Below are positions 6,552 through 9,859 of a stretch of DNA of 9,859 nt, piece after piece. A program made the position numbers and the translations under genes. The number at the start of each line of letters is the position of its first letter. Position 1 is the stretch's first letter. Source of the stretch: Pedosphaera sp. (GTDB lineage: Bacteria; Verrucomicrobiota; Verrucomicrobiia; Limisphaerales; Pedosphaeraceae); the NCBI GenBank assembly GCA_028293465.1, contig JAQGOT010000246.1, forward strand, positions 1 through 9,859. Direction: 5' to 3'. The notes beneath the pieces were generated by a model that saw only the letters and a program-made list of their open reading frames with translations, had not been told where the DNA came from and did no database searches.

Positions 6552-7328
6552 ATGAAAACTCTACTATCCACGTTGCTTACTTTGGCCTGCGTTCTGAGCG
6601 CCCGCGCGCAGGTGCATACCGAAACGATTGAATACAAGGACGGTGATACTGTCCTGGAAGGTTTTTCCGCTTATGACACCTCCATCCAGGGAAAGCGTCC
6701 CGGCGTCTTGATCGTGCATCAATGGAAGGGCTTGACCGATTACGAGAAACACCGCGCCGAAATGCTGGCGAAACTTGGCTACAACGTCTTTGCCCTGGAC
6801 ATCTACGGCAAGGGAATCCGGCCGAAGGATGCGCAGGAAGCGGGAGCTTTGGCCGGCAAATATAAGGGGGATCGCGAGTTGTTGCGGCGGCGTGCCAATG
6901 CCGGTCTGGCGGTGCTGGAAAAGCAGGCGTTGACGGACCCTAAACGCGTGGCGGCCATCGGCTATTGCTTTGGCGGCACGACGGTCATCGAACTGGCGCG
7001 GAGCGGCGCGGACATTTCCGGGGTGGTGAGCTTTCACGGGGCGCTGGATTCCCCCAAACCCGAGGACGGGAAAAACATCAAGTGCAAGGTGCTGGCGCTG
7101 CACGGGGCGGACGACCCGTTTGTTCCCGCCAAGGATGTCGCGGCGTTTGAAGATGAAATGCGGCAGGCCAAGGTGGACTGGCAGCTCGTGAAATTCGGCG
7201 GTGCCGTCCATTCCTTTACGGAAAAGGCCGCCGGCGATGACAACTCCAAAGGCGCGGCTTATAATGAGAAGGCCGACCGACGTTCCTGGGAGGATATGCA
7301 GCGGTTCTTCGCGGAAATATTTCACTGA
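6552..7328 (+). CDS. Secreted dienelactone hydrolase family protein (alpha/beta hydrolase)
   Basis: A 258-residue protein. Residues 1-20 (MKTLLSTLLTLACVLSARAQ) form a Sec signal peptide with a likely cut after ARAQ or ARA, so the enzyme would be periplasmic or exported. The dienelactone hydrolase triad is visible: nucleophile Cys139 in GYCFGG, Asp188 in GADDPFVP, and His220 in AVHSF. The segment LIVHQWKGLTDYEKHRAEML carries Gln57 where classic dienelactone hydrolases have the Glu that tunes the active-site thiol, so the substrate or chemistry may differ. Members of this branch are usually annotated only by family. The start at 6552 is chosen because the signal peptide begins there; the frame is open upstream but that part overlaps the divergent TPR gene. 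It is followed by a PqiA-like gene 37 bp downstream in the same direction, so the two may share a transcript. Confidence 0.92.
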   Translation: MKTLLSTLLTLACVLSARAQVHTETIEYKDGDTVLEGFSAYDTSIQGKRPGVLIVHQWKGLTDYEKHRAEMLAKLGYNVFALDIYGKGIRPKDAQEAGALAGKYKGDRELLRRRANAGLAVLEKQALTDPKRVAAIGYCFGGTTVIELARSGADISGVVSFHGALDSPKPEDGKNIKCKVLALHGADDPFVPAKDVAAFEDEMRQAKVDWQLVKFGGAVHSFTEKAAGDDNSKGAAYNEKADRRSWEDMQRFFAEIFH

Positions 7329-7365
7329 AACCTGGGTGGGGCGGGCCGGCCATTTTCACCCGAGC

Positions 7366-7884
7366 ATGGACAAAGTCGAAGACCAGTCGCTGGTGCAGAC
7401 GTACGGCAAGAAAAGCCTGCCCATTGTGCTGCTTTTGTTTTGTGCGCTGGCGCTGCTCGTGACCGGCATCTTCCGGCCGTTCACGCAAGTGACGAAACTG
7501 TGGATTTTTGAGAATCAGGTTTCGGTTTATGACGGGCTGATCACGCTGATGAAGGCGCAGGAGTATTTTCTCTTCACCATCCTGCTGGTCTTCACGGTCA
7601 TTTTTCCGTTCGTGAAGATCCTTTCTCTCCTTACGTTGTGGCTGAAAGGCGGCCTGAGCAGGAAGCGCATCGTCCAGCTCTACAACTTCGTGGCTCACCT
7701 TGGCAAATGGTCGATGTTGGATGTGTTTGTGGTGGCCAACCTGGTGCTGTTGCTGAAATCCGGAAGCGTTGCCTCCATTCAAATCCGGGATGGTTTCTTT
7801 CTTTTCTTTGCCTCGGTGATGCTGACCCAGGCGGCCTCGGTCTGGATCGGCGTCATCGCCCGTAAAAACCTTGAAGCCGGCTGA
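7366..7884 (+). CDS. Paraquat-inducible protein A (PqiA) family membrane protein, single domain
   Basis: A 172-residue inner-membrane protein with four predicted helices (about 17-38, 66-93, 107-130, 142-166). The family hallmark GKWSMLDVFVVANL is at 113-126, and PFVKI (81-85) sits at the end of the second helix. E. coli PqiA is about 417 residues with two such domains and cysteine-rich zinc-binding segments; this protein has one domain and no cysteine pair, so it is a minimal version. PqiA proteins usually work with PqiB-type MCE proteins in lipid transport across the envelope, but no MCE gene is nearby. It lies 37 bp after the hydrolase gene and 56 bp before the YihY/BrkB gene, all on one strand. 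ATG at 7366 is chosen because it gives a short charged leader before the first helix. No strong Shine-Dalgarno sequence. Confidence 0.88.
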   Translation: MDKVEDQSLVQTYGKKSLPIVLLLFCALALLVTGIFRPFTQVTKLWIFENQVSVYDGLITLMKAQEYFLFTILLVFTVIFPFVKILSLLTLWLKGGLSRKRIVQLYNFVAHLGKWSMLDVFVVANLVLLLKSGSVASIQIRDGFFLFFASVMLTQAASVWIGVIARKNLEAG

Positions 7885-7940
7885 ATTGGGGCGTCGCCTG
7901 CGGATGGGGCCACTCCCCCACGGCCTCATCCCCGCTTTCA

Positions 7941-8963
7941 ATGTTACGCTGGGGCATGGTGAAGGTCGTGAAAGGGTTCTGGCGGTTGTTGAAAGCAACG
8001 GCGTTGGCTTGGTACGAGGATGAAGTGCAGCGGTTGGGCGCGGCTCTGGCTTTCTACACGGTGCTGGCACTGCCCCCGTTGTTTGTGATTGTCTTTTTTA
8101 TCGCCGGGTTGCTTTTCGATGCGGCGTCGGCCCGCGCGCAAATCTTCGATCAAATTAATCAGTTGATTGGGGAACCGGGCGGCAAGGCCCTGCAAAGCGT
8201 GCTGGCCAATCCGCAGCAACAAACCCACGGGGTCGTTGCCACCGGTGTCGCGATCATCACCCTGCTGCTCACCACCACCGGGGTTTTCCTGGAACTGCAA
8301 AGCGACTTGAACCGGATCTGGGGCGTGCAGACAAAACCGGGCCGGGCTGTGCTGGGATTTCTGCGGGATCGCCTGCTTTCCTTTGCCCTCATCGTGGGCA
8401 TCGGGTTTTTGTTGCTGGTTTCGCTGATCGTGAGCGCGGCCCTGGCGGCCTTGAACAAATATTTTGGCAGCCTGATTCCCGCGGCTGGAAGCTTCTGGCA
8501 GGTGGTGAATCTGCTGGTCTCCTTGGGCGTCATCACGGTGATGTTTGCGCTGATTTTCAAAACCCTGCCCGACGTGGAGATGGCGCTGTCGGATGTCTGG
8601 GTGGGCGCGGTGATCACGGCGGTGCTGTTCACGGCGGGGAAATCGCTGCTAGGGCTCTATTTGGGGCGCAGCACCATCGCCACCGCCTATGGCGCGGCGG
8701 GTTCGGTGATCATCATCCTGCTCTGGGTTTATTACTCCGCGCAGATTCTTTTTTTCGGCGCTGAGTTCACCCAAGTGTATGCCTGCCGCTTTGGCAAGCG
8801 CATGAAACCGGCCCGGCACGCCCGCTGGATTGATGAGGAGGGCACTGCCGGAATGCGGGATGACCGTGAACCTGAAGTGCCTTCACGGTTGGGTCGGCAG
8901 CAACAAATGGTGCGGAGCGTGTCGGAAAAGATTCACTCCTGGCAATCCGTCAAGGGACGATGA
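7941..8963 (+). CDS. YihY/BrkB (virulence factor BrkB / 'ribonuclease BN-like') family membrane protein
   Basis: A 340-residue inner-membrane protein with six predicted helices (about 37-59, 96-118, 146-170, 186-208, 220-242, 251-279). Family motifs include the N-terminal DEVQRLGAALAFYTVLALPP (27-46), FKTLPDV (206-212) and the long YGAAGSVIIILLWVYYSAQI (250-269) followed by FFGAEFTQVYA. The old name ribonuclease BN was a misassignment; members are thought to be transporters or envelope proteins, and their role is not settled. A hydrophilic tail of about 60 residues (281-340), rich in Arg, Glu and Gln, follows the last helix and is probably cytoplasmic. The start may instead be the ATG at 7956, five codons in; neither has a proper Shine-Dalgarno sequence. 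It is likely the last gene of the run beginning at 6552. Confidence 0.93.
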   Translation: MLRWGMVKVVKGFWRLLKATALAWYEDEVQRLGAALAFYTVLALPPLFVIVFFIAGLLFDAASARAQIFDQINQLIGEPGGKALQSVLANPQQQTHGVVATGVAIITLLLTTTGVFLELQSDLNRIWGVQTKPGRAVLGFLRDRLLSFALIVGIGFLLLVSLIVSAALAALNKYFGSLIPAAGSFWQVVNLLVSLGVITVMFALIFKTLPDVEMALSDVWVGAVITAVLFTAGKSLLGLYLGRSTIATAYGAAGSVIIILLWVYYSAQILFFGAEFTQVYACRFGKRMKPARHARWIDEEGTAGMRDDREPEVPSRLGRQQQMVRSVSEKIHSWQSVKGR

Positions 8964-9051
8964 TCCAAGGTGCCGTTGCCGTCTTCCCCCCGGCGTCCGA
9001 AGTCAGTAACGCACCAGCTTTCGGCCCTCCGGTTGGCAGGGTGCAATAACG

Positions 9052-9081
9052 AAGCCGTCTGCCTTGGAAGGCAGACGGCTT
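9052..9081. terminator. Perfect 14-bp hairpin between convergent genes, probable bidirectional terminator
   Basis: AAGCCGTCTGCCTT (9052-9065) is exactly repeated in inverse at 9068-9081 with only GG between, so a stem of about 12-13 bp with a small loop would form. It lies between the ends of the YihY/BrkB gene (stop at 8963) and the BON lipoprotein gene (stop at 9110), where a shared terminator is expected. The plus-strand T-run is only TTT and the minus-strand one is TT, so it is not a strong classic terminator. It could also act as an mRNA 3'-end stabiliser. Confidence 0.5.
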
Positions 9082-9109
9082 TGCCTGGCCGCCCGGTCAA
9101 GCGTTCCGG

Positions 9110-9511
9110 TCAAGGAATGTTGTTCGGCGGCGTGATGGGAGGATTATTGTTGTTATAAACCGGCGCGCTGTTGGTCCGGCCGGTGGGGCTCATCGGCATC
9201 GATTGAACCGTGATATTGTTTACCAGTTGCCTCACACCCTCTATGCGTGAGGCAATCTGGGCCGCCTGTTGCTTTTGATCCGGCGTGGCGACGAACCCGT
9301 TCAATTGGACGGTGCCATTGAAGCTGCTCACGTCCACATTGGGGAATTTATACACGGGTGCATCATCCAAAGCACCCTTGACTCTCGACGCCACCTTGCG
9401 GTCATCGATGTAGGTTCCGGTGGTGCGACCCCCGGTGTTGCAGCCGGTCAGGCCCGCCACCGCCACTGCCGTCCCGAGACATGCGGCCAGCATCAATTGT
9501 TTGATTTGCAT
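9110..9511 (-). CDS. BON-domain lipoprotein
   Basis: A 133-residue exported lipoprotein. The N-terminus has a basic start, a hydrophobic stretch and the lipobox LTGC, giving lipidated Cys24. The residues after the Cys are Asn-Thr, with no Asp at +2, so outer-membrane sorting is plausible. One BON domain spans about 37-103: DDRKVASRVKGALDD, then VDVSSFNGTVQLNGFVATPD, then AAQIASRIEGVRQLVNNITV. This alpha/beta fold is seen in OsmY-type periplasmic stress proteins and in secretins, where it is thought to bind phospholipid or protein surfaces. OsmY has two copies and this protein one. The last 25 residues are Asn/Pro-rich and probably disordered. It is transcribed away from rsmD. An AAGGA (minus strand, 9532-9528) lies about 16 nt before the ATG, too far for an ideal ribosome binding site. 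Precise function unknown. Confidence 0.9.
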   Translation of the reverse strand: MQIKQLMLAACLGTAVAVAGLTGCNTGGRTTGTYIDDRKVASRVKGALDDAPVYKFPNVDVSSFNGTVQLNGFVATPDQKQQAAQIASRIEGVRQLVNNITVQSMPMSPTGRTNSAPVYNNNNPPITPPNNIP

Positions 9512-9683
9512 AATTTAAGTTTTGTTGTCCTTGTTTGCCAAGGAACTTAGGCTGCGACCGGGCTTCCAGCCATGGGGTATTTCCCGACTTGAGAAAGAGG
9601 TAGGCGGATCCCCGGGTAGATGGGGGCCGAAAGGCTCGGAAATCCTGCTTATCAGAGCGCCCAAAGCATGGCTTAATACCAGG

Positions 9684-9859
9684 ATGCGAATTACCGGCGG
9701 AGAATCATCGGGTCGGATTTTGAAAGTGCCCAAGGGTCTGGACGTGCGGCCGACGCCGGACCTTGTCAAACAGGCGATCTTTAACAGTCTCGGCGGACGC
9801 GTGGAGGGGGCGCGGGTTCTGGAACTGTTTGCGGGGACGGGCGCGTTGAGTTTGGAATC
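9684..9859 (+). CDS. rsmD: 16S rRNA (guanine-966-N2)-methyltransferase RsmD (5' end only)
   Basis: The first 58 residues are visible before the window ends. The N-terminus MRITGGESSGRILKVPKG, then RPTPDLVKQAIFNSLGG and the SAM-binding motif VLELFAGTGALSLE (45-58) match RsmD proteins, which carry the RPT...FN segment and an LFAGTGALG-like motif I. The enzyme would methylate G966 of 16S rRNA in the assembling small subunit. The catalytic NPPY motif lies beyond the window and cannot be checked. A CAGG immediately before the ATG gives only a poor Shine-Dalgarno match. The gene is divergent from the BON lipoprotein gene, with 172 bp between them. Confidence 0.9.
   Translation, partial: MRITGGESSGRILKVPKGLDVRPTPDLVKQAIFNSLGGRVEGARVLELFAGTGALSLE

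Noticed and set aside
7216..8070. A 284-codon minus-strand open frame across the PqiA-like gene
   Set aside because: It covers the antisense of two recognisable membrane-protein genes and is His/Arg/Gln-rich, which is what antisense of hydrophobic codons yields.
8964..9109. Possible tRNA or small RNA gene in the spacer
   Set aside because: I looked for a cloverleaf, a T-loop GGTTCRA-type motif and an acceptor stem and found none. The hairpin alone does not support an RNA gene.

Overview
The window looks like chromosomal DNA from a member of the Verrucomicrobiota, most likely a Pedosphaera/Limisphaerales-type soil or freshwater lineage. This is inferred from gene style, not from a database match. 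The clues are a sigma factor fused to a membrane-anchored C-terminal domain, a FTLIELL-type pseudopilin-like protein with a C-terminal H-X(n)-DG motif, TPR and BON-domain proteins of the kind common there, moderately high GC, and mostly weak or absent Shine-Dalgarno sequences. Nothing points to a prophage, transposon, CRISPR array or plasmid, and no rRNA or tRNA gene was seen.

Layout. 1-1212 (+): the end of an OppB/DppB-type permease gene overlaps an OppC/DppC-type permease gene by 8 bp, forming the 3' end of a peptide/nickel-class ABC importer operon. 1213-1438: intergenic, with a short palindrome and a possible promoter. 1439-2488 (+): glyceraldehyde-3-phosphate dehydrogenase, closed by a textbook intrinsic terminator (2508-2539). 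2709-3887 (+): an ECF-type sigma factor carrying its own transmembrane segment and a probable NTF2-like outer domain, preceded by a possible ECF-type promoter. 3992-4645 (+): a prepilin-like protein. 4710-5864 (-): a Tat-exported molybdopterin oxidoreductase of the sulfite oxidase family; 5945-6448 (-): a TPR protein. 6552-7328 (+): a secreted dienelactone-hydrolase-family protein; 7366-7884 (+): a single-domain PqiA-like membrane protein; 7941-8963 (+): a YihY/BrkB-family membrane protein. 9110-9511 (-): a BON-domain lipoprotein, convergent with the previous gene across a perfect hairpin (9052-9081). 9684-9859 (+): the start of rsmD, cut by the window end.

How the genes fit together. Most of the window is housekeeping plus cell-envelope functions: import, exported enzymes, inner-membrane proteins and an outer lipoprotein. 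The most unusual element is the one-polypeptide sigma factor/transmembrane/sensor-like protein, which has no separate anti-sigma gene beside it. The gene pair it forms with the prepilin-like protein is suggestive but unproven. No stretch over 300 bases lacks a gene. The longest gaps (1213-1438, 2489-2708, 8964-9109, 9512-9683) hold only the short sites listed.
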